From Rhizobium rosettiformans W3 (GTDB lineage Bacteria; Pseudomonadota; Alphaproteobacteria; Rhizobiales; Rhizobiaceae), in NCBI RefSeq assembly GCF_004912135.1, contig NZ_STGU01000021.1, forward strand, positions 1 to 37,946: a stretch of 37,946 nucleotides of DNA, read 5' to 3'. The notes beneath the pieces were generated by a model. It was not told the origin of the DNA and made no database searches. It saw only the letters and a program-made list of their open reading frames with translations. Shown piece after piece: positions 25,618-33,937 of the stretch. The translations under genes were made by a program, and so were the position numbers. Position 1 is the stretch's first letter, and the number at the start of each line of letters is the position of its first letter.

Positions 25618-26238
25618 TCAGCCCTCCGTCCAGCCGGTGTGGACGTCATAGCCCTCGCCTTGCAGCATCTGCAGCGTCTCGAAGAGCGGCAGGCCAACCA
25701 CATTGGTGTAGGAGCCGACGATCTTCTGCACGAAGCTGCCGGCAATGCCCTGGATGGCATAGGCGCCGGCCTTGCCACGCCATTCGCCCGAAGCGAGGTA
25801 GCACTCGATGTCGTAGCCGGAGAGGCGCTTGAAGCGGACCTTGGTCTCGACGATCTTCTGGCGCAGCTTGCCGTCCGGAGCAATCAGGCAGACGCCGGTG
25901 AAGACCCAGTGGCTGCGGCCGGAAAGCAGATGCAGCGCCGAGGAGGCCTCCTGCATCAGCTCTGCCTTCGGCAGGATGCGGCGCCCGACGGCAACGACGG
26001 TGTCGGCGGCAAGGATGTAGCTGTCGCCCCAGGTGAGATCCTTGCGCACCTGCTGGTGTGCGGCCCTCGCCTTGTCAGCGGAGAGGCGGCGGGCGAGCGA
26101 GCGCGGATGCTCCGATTTCTTCGGCGTTTCGTCGAGATCCATCGGCATCAGACGCGCGGGCTCAATGCCGGCCTGCTTCAAGAGATCCACGCGGCGGGGC
26201 GACCCGGAGGCCAAAATCAGCTTCTGTCTCAATTCCAT
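25618..26238 (-). CDS. maf: Maf-like nucleoside triphosphate pyrophosphatase
   Basis: A 206-aa Maf/Ham1-fold protein. ATG 26238 (MELRQKLILASGSPRR) has GAGGAG 9 nt upstream; a TTG 36 nt further upstream would add 12 residues and is less likely. Motifs: LASGSPRRVDLLKQAGI near the start, DKARAA, ILAADTVVAVGRRILPKA (the catalytic Asp region) and GKAGAYAIQGIAGSFVQKIVGSYTNVVGLPL. These enzymes hydrolyse non-canonical or modified NTPs (dTTP/UTP type) to NMP and pyrophosphate as house cleaning. It sits between infA and yacG, the usual rhizobial order. Confidence 0.93.
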   Translation of the reverse strand: MELRQKLILASGSPRRVDLLKQAGIEPARLMPMDLDETPKKSEHPRSLARRLSADKARAAHQQVRKDLTWGDSYILAADTVVAVGRRILPKAELMQEASSALHLLSGRSHWVFTGVCLIAPDGKLRQKIVETKVRFKRLSGYDIECYLASGEWRGKAGAYAIQGIAGSFVQKIVGSYTNVVGLPLFETLQMLQGEGYDVHTGWTEG

Positions 26239-26277
26239 CCGGACGCGCTCCTCAAGCCTCAGCTCGTGGTTCAAGCC

Positions 26278-26496
26278 TTACTTGAAGCGGTAGGTGATGC
26301 GGCCCTTGGTCAGGTCATAAGGGGTCATCTCGACGAGGACCTTGTCGCCGGCGAGAACGCGGATACGGTTCTTGCGCATGCGGCCTGCAGTGTGGGCGAT
26401 GATTTCGTGTTCGTTTTCGAGCTTCACGCGAAAAGTGGCGTTGGGCAGCAGTTCGGTGACGACACCGGGGAATTCGAGGACTTCTTCTTTTGCCAT
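26278..26496 (-). CDS. infA: Translation initiation factor IF-1
   Basis: A 72-aa S1/OB-fold protein, the standard IF-1 length. It begins MAKEEVLEFPGVVTELLPNATFRVKLENEHEIIAHTAGRMRKNRIRVLAGDKVLVEMTPYDLTKGRITYRFK, which matches IF-1 along the whole length, including RMRKNRIRVL and the KGRITYRFK end. It binds the ribosomal A site during initiation. ATG 26496. The maf gene follows closely and overlapping expression is likely. Confidence 0.97.
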   Translation of the reverse strand: MAKEEVLEFPGVVTELLPNATFRVKLENEHEIIAHTAGRMRKNRIRVLAGDKVLVEMTPYDLTKGRITYRFK

Positions 26497-26639
26497 AGAG
26501 CGGTTGTCTTTCCTGGGGTTTTAGAGCGGGGCGCGCGGAGGGCCCCGAAAATGTGGGCGGAAACTACACAATCGCCCGGCATTTGTGAACCTTGTAGATT
26601 CGGCTTTCGGAAAATGTTTCAAGAGGGGCGAAAACGCCT

Positions 26640-27101
26640 TCAATCGGGGCCCAGCACGAGCCTTTCACGGATCAGCTTGGTCAGCCGATCGCGCACGTCG
26701 CGATAGGCGGAGAGCCTTTGCTCGCGGCTTCCGGTCTCAACCGTCGGATCGGGCATCGGCCAGTATTCAACCTCGACAGCGGAATGACGCGTCAGCTCCA
26801 ATGCTGCATGATGCGCTTCGGGCGTCAGCGTCACCACGAGATCGAAGAAGTCGTCGGCCATATCCTCGAGCGTCTGTGGCTGGCGGCGGCCGAGCGACAG
26901 ACCGATCTCGTCGAGCACCACATCGACAAAGGGATCCCGCTCCCCCTTCTTGACGCCGGCCGATGCCACCCAGGTTCCAGAGGGAAGCGCCTGCCTTGCA
27001 ATCGCCTCGGCCATCGGGCTGCGAATGACATTCTGGCCGCACATGAAGAGGATCGCCCCCGGCCGCGACGAACGGCGGCTACCTACCCCGCCCTCATCCA
27101 T
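26640..27101 (-). CDS. Low-molecular-weight phosphotyrosine phosphatase/arsenate reductase-like protein
   Basis: A 153-aa protein from ATG 27101 (MDEGGVGSRRSS); a TTG 18 nt earlier is also open. The phosphatase loop is CGQNVIRSP: the nucleophilic Cys and the Arg at +6 fit C(X)5R, while the second Cys seen in many LMW PTPs is Ile here. The general-acid loop may be PMPDPT (W-P-x-P-D-P-T, a conserved DP pair in the family). Such proteins remove phosphate from phosphotyrosine or reduce arsenate; which applies cannot be told. It overlaps the end of the UPF0262 gene by reading through its stop in another frame, and belongs to the hisD-UPF0262 run. Confidence 0.8.
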   Translation of the reverse strand: MDEGGVGSRRSSRPGAILFMCGQNVIRSPMAEAIARQALPSGTWVASAGVKKGERDPFVDVVLDEIGLSLGRRQPQTLEDMADDFFDLVVTLTPEAHHAALELTRHSAVEVEYWPMPDPTVETGSREQRLSAYRDVRDRLTKLIRERLVLGPD

Positions 27102-27106
27102 GGTGC

Positions 27107-27580
27107 CTAGCCCCGCCAATAGAGTACGCAGACGAGCGTAAAGAGGCGGCGGGCCGTGTCGAAGTCGAGCTTGATCTTGCCCGAAAGCCGATCCATCAGC
27201 GTCTGCGACCCGTCGTTATGGATGCCACGACGGCCCATGTCGATCGCTTCGATCTGCGACGGGGTCGAGGAGCGGATCGCCTCGTAATAGCTCTCGCAGA
27301 TCATGAAGTAGTCCTTGATGATCCGCTGCAGCGGTGTCAGCGAGAGGATATGCACGGCCACATCCTCGCCGGCCTCCGTCTTGATCGAGAAGACCAGCTT
27401 GCGGTCCATCAGCGACAGATAGAGCTTGTAGGGACCACCGGCATGGCCGACCGGCTCGAAGCTGTTTTCCTCGATCAGATCGAAGATGGCGACGGCCCTC
27501 TCGTGCTCGACGTCAGGGGTCGAGCGACCGATGGTCTCGTCCAGCACGACATCTGAGAGCCGAAAGTCGCCCGCTGCCAT
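27107..27580 (-). CDS. UPF0262 family protein
   Basis: A 157-aa protein of an uncharacterised alphaproteobacterial family that regularly follows hisD in rhizobia. It starts DFRLSDVVLDETIGRSTPDVEHERAVAIFDLIEENSFEP and contains GPYKLYLSLMDRKLVFSIKTEAGEDVAVHILSLTPLQRIIKDYFMICESYYEAIRSSTPSQIEAIDMGRRGIHNDGSQTL, all conserved in that family. No signal peptide or membrane segment, no known motif. The start codon lies 2 nt after the hisD stop, so the genes are translationally coupled. Function unknown. Confidence 0.88.
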   Translation of the reverse strand: MAAGDFRLSDVVLDETIGRSTPDVEHERAVAIFDLIEENSFEPVGHAGGPYKLYLSLMDRKLVFSIKTEAGEDVAVHILSLTPLQRIIKDYFMICESYYEAIRSSTPSQIEAIDMGRRGIHNDGSQTLMDRLSGKIKLDFDTARRLFTLVCVLYWRG

Positions 27581-27582
27581 CC

Positions 27583-28881
27583 CTAGTCCCCGAGATTGAG
27601 CCGGATGGCGACGGAGCGGGCATGGGCGTCCAGGCCCTCCGACTTGGCGAGTGCGATCGCCGCCGGGGCGAGCTTGCGCAGCTGGTCCGGCCCGAGCCTG
27701 AGGATCGAGGTGCGCTTGACATAGTCCAGCACGCCTAGCCCCGAGGAGAACCTGGCCGAGCGAGCCGTCGGCAGCACGTGATTGGAACCACCGACATAGT
27801 CGCCGATGACTTCGGGCGTATGGCGGCCGACGAAGATCGCGCCGGCATTGCGGATGCCAGAGATCAGCGGCTCCGGATCATCGACAGCGAGCTCCAGGTG
27901 TTCGGCGGCAATGCGGTTGGCGAGCGGAATGCTGTCTTCAAGCTTTTCAACCTTGATGATGGCACCGAAATCGCGCCAGCTCGCCGAGGCCGTCTCGGCC
28001 CGCGGCAGAGATTTGAGCTGCCGCTCGACAGCCGCTTCCACGGCTTCTCCGAGAGCGCGATCGTCGGTGATGACGATCGACTGGGCGCCCGGGTCGTGCT
28101 CGGCCTGGGCGAGCAGGTCGGCGGCAATCCAATCCGGATCGTTGTTCTTGTCGGCGATGACGAGAACTTCCGAGGGACCGGCGATCATGTCGATCCCGAC
28201 CGTGCCGAAAACCTGACGCTTGGCTGCGGCAACATAGGCATTGCCGGGGCCGACGATCTTGGCGACGGGCGCGATCGTCTCCGTGCCGTAGGCAAGGGCT
28301 GCCACGGCCTGGGCGCCGCCAATGCGGTAAATCTCCGTCACACCGGCGATGTTGGCTGCAGCGAGAACGGTCGCGTTGATCGCGCCACCGGTTGCCGGCA
28401 CCACCATCACGATCCGCGGGACACCTGCGACCTTGGCCGGCAGAGCATTCATCAGCACCGAACTCGGATAGCTCGCCGTGCCGCCCGGCACATAGAGACC
28501 GACGGCATCGATTGCCGTCCAGCGCGAACCGAGCCCGACGCCGATCGCATCTTCGTAGATGTCATCCTTCGGCATCTGGCGTGCGTGGTGCCGCTCGATG
28601 CGGTCTGCGGCAAGCTTCAAGGCTTCGATCAGTTCAGGCGCCGTCGAGGCAAGTGCTGCGGCAATCTCTTCGGCCGTGACCGGCATGGGAACCGATGCGA
28701 AATCCACGCCATCGAAGCGCTTGGAATAGTCGGCGAGTGCGGCATCACCGCGGGTGCGCACATCGTCGATGATCTTGCGAACCGCGTCGTTCACATCGTC
28801 GGAAACTTCACGCTTGGTCGTCAGGAAGGCGGCAAAACGCGCCTCGAAATCCCCCGATGCCTGATCCAGCCAGATTGCCAC
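27583..28881 (-). CDS. hisD: Histidinol dehydrogenase
   Basis: A 432-aa enzyme of the HisD family; oxidises L-histidinol to L-histidine in two NAD-dependent steps, the last part of histidine synthesis. Visible motifs: YVPGGTASYPSSVLMNALPAKVAGV, then IVGPGNAYVAAAKRQVFGTVGIDMIAGPSEVLVIAD (the HisD signature region), then AADLLAQAEHDPGAQS, which holds the Gln and His ligands of the zinc ion, and IAAEHLELAVDDPEPL with the catalytic Glu-His. Length matches bacterial HisD. It is followed by UPF0262, LMW phosphatase and infA on the same strand. Confidence 0.97.
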   Translation of the reverse strand: MAIWLDQASGDFEARFAAFLTTKREVSDDVNDAVRKIIDDVRTRGDAALADYSKRFDGVDFASVPMPVTAEEIAAALASTAPELIEALKLAADRIERHHARQMPKDDIYEDAIGVGLGSRWTAIDAVGLYVPGGTASYPSSVLMNALPAKVAGVPRIVMVVPATGGAINATVLAAANIAGVTEIYRIGGAQAVAALAYGTETIAPVAKIVGPGNAYVAAAKRQVFGTVGIDMIAGPSEVLVIADKNNDPDWIAADLLAQAEHDPGAQSIVITDDRALGEAVEAAVERQLKSLPRAETASASWRDFGAIIKVEKLEDSIPLANRIAAEHLELAVDDPEPLISGIRNAGAIFVGRHTPEVIGDYVGGSNHVLPTARSARFSSGLGVLDYVKRTSILRLGPDQLRKLAPAAIALAKSEGLDAHARSVAIRLNLGD

Positions 28882-28945
28882 GCCCCGTTATTCCCTCTTC
28901 AGCATTTCCAATTTCATGGCGCTGCAGCCCGCAGCGCTTACCGTC

Positions 28946-29383
28946 TCAGCCGGCTTCATGCTCCGGCCGGGCCGTCGTTTCCCAGGCGCCGCCGGTATCG
29001 GCGAGCTGGGCCTCGATGCACTCGACTTCCAGGGCGATCATTCCGCCACCGGCCAGCACCAGTTCCACAACACCATCAGGCCCCTCGCCCTTCGGCACAT
29101 AGCGGATCGCGAGCAGGCTCATCACCTCATCGGCCTTGCTTCGGTCGAAGCCGATCGAGCGGACCGCTTCAACCCGCTTGAAGCTGAGGGCCGCGCGGCG
29201 ACGCTCGAAGCTCTTGGAAACCCGCGCCGCCTTTTCCCAGACGAAGCGGTTGGCCGCGAGCGAAAACAGCCCGGAGCGTGCGGAGAAATTCAAGTCGCCG
29301 ACCTTGAACACGGCGTCCTGCATATGGGCCGAAATGATCGCGAGATCATCGGCATCGAGCGCCAGCAGCTTCAAGTCCGTCAT
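28946..29383 (-). CDS. DUF2948 family protein
   Basis: A 145-aa soluble protein of an alphaproteobacterial family of unknown function usually found between murA and hisD. The sequence begins MTDLKLLALDADDLAIISAHMQDAVFKVGDLNFSARSGLFSLAANRFVWEKA, a conserved start of the family, and continues RRRAALSFKRVEAVRSIGFDRS and LVLAGGGMIALEVECIEAQLADTGGAWETTARPEHEAG. No motif suggests an activity. The name rests on this text and the neighbourhood. Confidence 0.8.
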   Translation of the reverse strand: MTDLKLLALDADDLAIISAHMQDAVFKVGDLNFSARSGLFSLAANRFVWEKAARVSKSFERRRAALSFKRVEAVRSIGFDRSKADEVMSLLAIRYVPKGEGPDGVVELVLAGGGMIALEVECIEAQLADTGGAWETTARPEHEAG

Positions 29384-29519
29384 GTCACCTCACAGTATCG
29401 CCCTTCGGCGGTGCCCGTCGAATTCATGTTTTCGACATAGGTTGCGGCTTGTCCAGTGGCAACGGGGCAAAAAGACTTTTCGCCCCGCCCTTGCCGAGAA
29501 AGCGGGCCTGCGGCTGCCG

Positions 29520-30812
29520 TCAGTCGCTGATGCGCTCGACGATCGCGCCGCAGCGGGTGAGCTTTTCTTCCAGTCGCTCGAAACCGCGATCGAGATGATA
29601 GACGCGGCTGACCATGGTTTCGCCTTCCGCGGCCAGGCCGGCGATGACCAGCGACACGGATGCGCGCAGATCGGTTGCCATCACGGGTGCGCCGCGCAGG
29701 CGGGAGACGCCCTCGATGCGGGCCGTCTGGCCAGAAAGCGTGATCTTGGCTCCGAGACGGGCCAGTTCCTGCACATGCATGAAGCGGTTTTCGAAGATCG
29801 TCTCGGTGACATGCGAGACGCCATTGGCGCGGGTCATCAGACCCATGAACTGCGCCTGCAGGTCGGTCGGGAAACCGGGGAAGGGTTCCGTCACGATATC
29901 GACGGGCCGAATCTGGTCACCATGGCCGATGACACGGATGCCGCCCTCGACGGCAGAGACTTCGGCGCCGGCGCGGCGGATGGCTTCGATTGCCGTGTCG
30001 AGAAGCGTGATATCCGTGCCCGAGAGCGTCACGTCGCCGCCGGTCATCGCGACCGCCATGGCATAGGTGCCGGTCTCGATGCGATCGGGCAGGACGCGGT
30101 GGCGGGCGCCGGAGAGGCTCGGCACGCCTTCGATCGTGATGGTCGAGGTGCCGGCACCGGAGATCTTCGCCCCCATGGCGATCAGGCAGTTGGCGAGGTC
30201 GACGACCTCGGGCTCGCGGGCGGCATTGCCGATGACGGTCGTGCCGCGCGCAAGCGAGGCGGCCATCAGCATGACATGGGTCGCACCAACGGAGACCTTC
30301 GGGAAGGTGTAGCGGGCGCCGATCAGGCCGCCCTTCGGCGCCTTGGCATTGATGTAGCCGCCGTCGATTTCCATCTCGGCGCCAAGGGCTGCCAGACCTT
30401 CGATGAAGAGGTCGACAGGACGCGTGCCGATGGCGCAGCCACCCGGCAGGGACACACGGGCCTGGCCTTCGCGGGCAAGCAAGGGTCCGATGACCCAGAA
30501 GCTGGCACGCATCTTGGAGACCAGCTCGTAGGGTGCGGTCGTGTCGGCAACCGTGCGGCAGGTGAAATGGATGGTTCGCGAATAGGAGCCATCCTGATGT
30601 TCGCGGCGGCCGTTGACCGCGATATCGACGCCATGATTGCCGAGAATGCGGATCAGGCCCTCGACGTCTGCCAGATGGGGGACGTTTTCGAGCGTCAGCG
30701 TGTCGGATGTCAAAAGCGAGGCGATCATCAGGGGAAGGGCTGCGTTCTTGGCGCCCGAGATCGGGATGATCCCGTTCAACGCATTGCCACCAACAATCCT
30801 GATGCGATCCAT
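29520..30812 (-). CDS. murA: UDP-N-acetylglucosamine 1-carboxyvinyltransferase
   Basis: A 430-aa EPSP-synthase-fold enzyme; it transfers enolpyruvate from PEP to UDP-GlcNAc, the first committed step of peptidoglycan synthesis. ATG 30812 (MDRIRIVGGNALNGIIPISGAKNAALPLM) fits the family start; a 21-aa longer frame is open but not conserved-looking. The catalytic Cys is at 126 in SLPGGCAIGTRPVDLF, so it should be fosfomycin-sensitive. Lys22 of SGAKNAA and the C-terminal LDRGFERLEEKLTRCGA are typical. Located upstream of DUF2948 and hisD. Confidence 0.96.
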   Translation of the reverse strand: MDRIRIVGGNALNGIIPISGAKNAALPLMIASLLTSDTLTLENVPHLADVEGLIRILGNHGVDIAVNGRREHQDGSYSRTIHFTCRTVADTTAPYELVSKMRASFWVIGPLLAREGQARVSLPGGCAIGTRPVDLFIEGLAALGAEMEIDGGYINAKAPKGGLIGARYTFPKVSVGATHVMLMAASLARGTTVIGNAAREPEVVDLANCLIAMGAKISGAGTSTITIEGVPSLSGARHRVLPDRIETGTYAMAVAMTGGDVTLSGTDITLLDTAIEAIRRAGAEVSAVEGGIRVIGHGDQIRPVDIVTEPFPGFPTDLQAQFMGLMTRANGVSHVTETIFENRFMHVQELARLGAKITLSGQTARIEGVSRLRGAPVMATDLRASVSLVIAGLAAEGETMVSRVYHLDRGFERLEEKLTRCGAIVERISD

Positions 30813-30992
30813 GAGAGCCTGCGATACGGGCGAAAACTGCCCGCCTTTCCTTGAGAACGTGTGAGGGGAAGCCAATCCGGCGAGGCTGGCTCTTTAGACG
30901 AAAACCACGGGCGGTTCAATTGACGCCGCAACGCTCGGTTAATCACCGGGTTTGGACGAATTTGCGGCAAAGGCCGCGATGCCAGCCGCGCA

Positions 30993-31250
30993 TCAACCGT
31001 CTTCGTCGGGATCACCCGGACGAGTGCTCCCGCGGGCCGCCGGCAAACCGATGCCGTCTTCTGCCTCTCCGGCACGGCGAGCGCGCGACTGCTGCTTGCG
31101 GCGCGCCAGATTTTCCCTGAGCTTTGCGGCCGCCCGCTCCCGCCGCCTCTGCTCGGCGTCGGAGAGAACACGTTTTCCACGATCGGCAAGCCGCGCCGCC
31201 TCCGCAGCATCGTCTTCCGCTTCGCCCTTGTTTTCCAGGTCATTCGTCAT
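30993..31250 (-). CDS. Small charged hypothetical protein
   Basis: An 85-aa very hydrophilic protein (MTNDLENKGEAEDDAAEAARLADRGKRVL...). It has a likely helical basic stretch in the middle (SDAEQRRRERAAAKLRENLARRKQQSRARR) and an acidic tail. It resembles small conserved proteins that sit beside murA in Rhizobiaceae. No domain recognised. It lies upstream of murA on the same strand with a 180-bp gap, so it is probably transcribed separately or with murA. Confidence 0.6.
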   Translation of the reverse strand: MTNDLENKGEAEDDAAEAARLADRGKRVLSDAEQRRRERAAAKLRENLARRKQQSRARRAGEAEDGIGLPAARGSTRPGDPDEDG

Positions 31251-31405
31251 GGCTGCGTGATAACCGATCGAAGAAAAATCGAAAAGAGCCTGACGGCCCT
31301 GTCACAAAACTTGGCCAGCTCGACGCTTTACGGCTTGCGCTCCCCAAAACTCTGTGGCAATAGGCGCCTCGTTCCGGGCCGACCACTCAGCGTCGCCCGC
31401 CAGAT

Positions 31406-31480
31406 GCTGCTATAGCTCAGGGGTAGAGCACTCCCTTGGTAAGGGAGAGGCCGAGAGTTCAAATCTCTCTAGCAGCACCA
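31406..31480 (+). tRNA. tRNA-Thr (GGT), likely integration site
   Basis: A 75-nt cloverleaf starting GCTGCTATAGCTCAG and ending TAGCAGCACCA, with acceptor GCTGCTA/TAGCAGC. The anticodon loop TTGGTAA sits in a CTCCC/GGGAG stem, anticodon GGT; the T arm is GAGAG-TTCAAAT-CTCTC. CCA is encoded. The integrase gene begins 80 nt after its 3' end, the classic arrangement of an element integrated into a tRNA 3' end. Confidence 0.97.
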
Positions 31481-31560
31481 TTCCATCCCCTTGGATTTGC
31501 AGAACATATTGGATTTGCTTGAGGTCTGGCCGTCCCACTGGTACACAGCGGCGGTACACA

Positions 31561-33183
31561 ATGAGCCTCGTAATGCCCTCACCTGCCCTCATCAGCAGAC
31601 GCTTCTACCTTCGCGTCCGCGTTCCCAAAGACCTGTTGAAGATCGCTCCTGGTCGAACCATTCATCTTCCGGTGGACGGCGTGTGGCGAGCTGTGAAGGC
31701 GGGAAGTGCCGTCAAGCTGTCCTTGGAGACGAGCGACGCAACCGAAGCGAAGAGGCGCTTTAGTGAGGCCTACGCAGCGCTTGGGCAAGCCTGGGAGGCA
31801 ATGCGCTCGATCCCGGCAGCACTCTCCCACAAGCAGATGTTGGCGCTGGCTGGAGAAATCCGTGACGCCTTCGTGTCGGCCTTCGACGATGAACCCGGCA
31901 CCGTCAGGATGTGGACACGCGTTCTGGTCGAGAACCAGCGGGCAACAGTCGGCGGCTCCAATCCGCTCAAAATCCCCACTCCCGAGACGATCCCGCTGGA
32001 TATGGAGAGGCGGTTCGGGAGCTTCGTAGACATCAAGCTAGCTCAGAAGGTCCTTTCGATCTCACCCGAACAACGCCCTGTTTTGTTGCAATACGTGGCG
32101 CAGGCACTGGACGACGCTGCAGTGGTCAACTTGGCGAAAGCAGATGGCGACTACTCGAACAGTGGCGCGACCGCCAAGTACCCCGATTTCGTTCCGGTTC
32201 CGAGCCGCTCGCCAATTACGTCCGACCCAAAGCAGGAGGCAGCCACAGCCGTTACCTTTACCTCCGTGATCGATGAACAAGTCCGCAGACGTTCAGCGGG
32301 CAAAGATGGCTTGCCTATGCGGGACGCGACCGTGAACAAGTTCAGGGGCGCTGCTGAAGGGTTCAGGATTTTTCGAGGCAGCGACGACGCGACCCTGGTT
32401 ACAGCGCGGGAGGCTGACGACTGGAAGCAGGCTATGCTTCGCGAGGGCAGGCTATCGAACAACTCGATCAAACAACGTCTGCAAAACCTTCGCACCGTCC
32501 TGGAATGGGCTCGTCAGCATAGCTTCGGTGAGCTGTACTCAACCGGAAATCCGCTCGACGTTGTCAAACCACCAGCGTTCCAGACCGTCGCGAGTGATGC
32601 CCGTACCTACACCATGGACGAAGCGAAGACGGTTTTGTTGGCCGCGAGGGCCCAAACGAAACCCGAAACCCGCTGGCTTCCATGGTTGTGTGCCTATTCT
32701 GGCGCACGGATCAATGAAGTAGCTCAGTTGCGGCCTGAGAACTTCTTCCAACTCAACGATGACTGGTTCTACCGGCTGACCACTACAGGGGGCAAAACCC
32801 TTAAGAACCGGACGAGCGAGCGTGTTGTCCCGGTCCACCCGGAACTCATCCAGGAGGGCCTGCTCGACTTCTTAGGCGCCTACCCACCGCATAGTGAGGC
32901 GCGTCTCTTCATACCTACCTCGACCCAGGCGGTTCAAAGATGGGTCAGGGAAAAGGTCGGGCTCACCCGAAAAGACCTCGCCCCGAGCCACGGGTGGCGG
33001 CACCTCTTTGAAGACATATGCATGATTGGTGGAGTATCGGATGCGGCCCGCAGCTACATCACCGGGCGTGCCACGGGCAAATCCAGCGAAGGCTATGGCA
33101 AGAGCCAAGCGATGCTTCCCGGCCTCGCCGACCAGATGCGCAAGGTCCCGGCAATCCCTTTGAAGAGTAAGCGCGACGCCTGA
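31561..33183 (+). CDS. Tyrosine-type site-specific integrase
   Basis: A 540-aa phage/ICE integrase. ATG 31561 (MSLVMPSPALISRRFYLRVRVPKDLL) is chosen; a longer frame runs through the tRNA and is not real. The N-terminal 30-65 (RRFYLRVRVPKDLL...SLETSDATEAKRRFSEA) resembles the DUF6538/arm-binding type. A SAM-like core-binding domain is at about 232-325. Catalytic residues: Arg383 in YSGARINEVAQL, a Lys in TTGGKTLKNRTS (about 412-416), His477-x-x-Arg480 in SHGWRHLF, and Tyr512 in SSEGYGK. The usual second His of GH is Arg (GR, 502-503). It should catalyse integration into and excision from the neighbouring tRNA-Thr gene. Confidence 0.92.
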   Translation: MSLVMPSPALISRRFYLRVRVPKDLLKIAPGRTIHLPVDGVWRAVKAGSAVKLSLETSDATEAKRRFSEAYAALGQAWEAMRSIPAALSHKQMLALAGEIRDAFVSAFDDEPGTVRMWTRVLVENQRATVGGSNPLKIPTPETIPLDMERRFGSFVDIKLAQKVLSISPEQRPVLLQYVAQALDDAAVVNLAKADGDYSNSGATAKYPDFVPVPSRSPITSDPKQEAATAVTFTSVIDEQVRRRSAGKDGLPMRDATVNKFRGAAEGFRIFRGSDDATLVTAREADDWKQAMLREGRLSNNSIKQRLQNLRTVLEWARQHSFGELYSTGNPLDVVKPPAFQTVASDARTYTMDEAKTVLLAARAQTKPETRWLPWLCAYSGARINEVAQLRPENFFQLNDDWFYRLTTTGGKTLKNRTSERVVPVHPELIQEGLLDFLGAYPPHSEARLFIPTSTQAVQRWVREKVGLTRKDLAPSHGWRHLFEDICMIGGVSDAARSYITGRATGKSSEGYGKSQAMLPGLADQMRKVPAIPLKSKRDA

Positions 33184-33320
33184 GGAACCCCGTGACGGGC
33201 TCATGTGCGGCATCGGGTTTCAGCTCCGACCCAACCACTGGTCGGCGACCTGCCGCGTCCATGCGTCCGTTCGGGGGCTTCCCAGCCCGACGTCTCAACC
33301 TCTTCTCGAATGGATAACTC

Positions 33321-33575
33321 ATGCGTTCTTCAATAACTGCCTTGACCACTCAGGCTCTCTATAACCTCGCAATGGACCTCTCAGAAGGCTTCAGGCGGCG
33401 CTTCGCGTTCGTTGGCAACGGCCTGTTCATCCATCCCCCTTTCGCAAGCCGTAGCCTCTGGATTGAGTGGCGGGAGGTACCGGTCGGTCTCGGCATCGAA
33501 CAAGACGAGACAGGTACCGTCCATCTGTTCGCCGGTCGGCTGCAGGGCACTCTTTCGACCGAGGGGACTCGCTGA
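33321..33575 (+). CDS. Hypothetical protein (84 aa)
   Basis: ATG 33321 to TGA 33575. Sequence has mixed composition with hydrophobic strands (FAFVGNGLFIHPPFASRSLWIEWREVPVGLGIEQDETGTVHLFAGRLQGTL), suggesting a small beta-rich soluble protein. No signal peptide or recognised domain; the Shine-Dalgarno is weak. The next small gene begins inside its stop codon (TGATG), which favours both being real and coupled. Function unknown. Confidence 0.5.
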   Translation: MRSSITALTTQALYNLAMDLSEGFRRRFAFVGNGLFIHPPFASRSLWIEWREVPVGLGIEQDETGTVHLFAGRLQGTLSTEGTR

Positions 33576-33775
33576 TGCTGCTCGCCATTCTTGCCGGGCT
33601 AGCTGCCTACATCGTCACCAATGGTCTTCTGGGAGCTGTCCACGGCTTCCTGTGCGGGAGCAGTCAGGCCATGTCGGCGCTGCTGCGCTTCTCACCTCTC
33701 GCTTTCCCGATCAGACTAGCGTGTTGGGCCTTGGCGGCATGGGCTGGCTGGAGCGCGTTCACCGCTGTGAGCTGA
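33575..33775 (+). CDS. Small membrane protein (66 aa)
   Basis: Starts at the ATG that overlaps the preceding stop by one base. Two hydrophobic segments are evident at residues 1-17 (MLLAILAGLAAYIVTNG) and about 41-62 (PLAFPIRLACWALAAWAGWSAF), with a short loop. No family recognised. Possibly coupled to the upstream 84-aa gene. Confidence is modest because short hydrophobic frames arise by chance. Confidence 0.45.
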   Translation: MLLAILAGLAAYIVTNGLLGAVHGFLCGSSQAMSALLRFSPLAFPIRLACWALAAWAGWSAFTAVS

Positions 33776-33786
33776 CCAATCGGACC

Positions 33787-33835
33787 GATTACCCCACCCC
33801 CAAAGAGCCATGCGGATTATCCCACCCCCTAGGAG
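33787..33835. repeat. Two direct repeats of ATTAyCCCACCCCC
   Basis: GATTACCCCACCCCC (33787-33801) recurs as GATTATCCCACCCCC (33815-33829), a 28-nt period with extra matches after each (AAAGAG versus TAGGAG). They sit in the 162-bp gap before RNase HI. They may be binding sites; nothing proves it. Confidence 0.5.
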
Positions 33836-33880
33836 AACAGCCCAGGGGGCGGGGTCGGCACCGGCCGAAACCCATATCGA

Positions 33881-33911
33881 CGCCCTGCCTCAAGCCGAGG
33901 TGGGGCGTTTT
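33881..33911 (+). terminator. Rho-independent terminator before RNase HI gene
   Basis: CGCCCTGCCTC and GAGGTGGGGCG form an 11-bp stem with two G-U pairs and an AAGCC loop, then TTTT. It lies 27 nt before the RNase HI start. A further hairpin (CCCACCCCCT / AGGGGGCGGG, 33821-33853) precedes it. Confidence 0.65.
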
Positions 33912-33937
33912 CGCGTATAAGCCCCACAAGGAATTCG

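Noticed and set aside
31454..31480. Search for a second copy of the tRNA-Thr 3' end as the far att site
   Set aside because: No repeat of the T-arm/acceptor segment (TTCAAATCTCTCTAGCAGCACCA-type, partial matches included) was seen up to the right edge, so the element end is not in the window.
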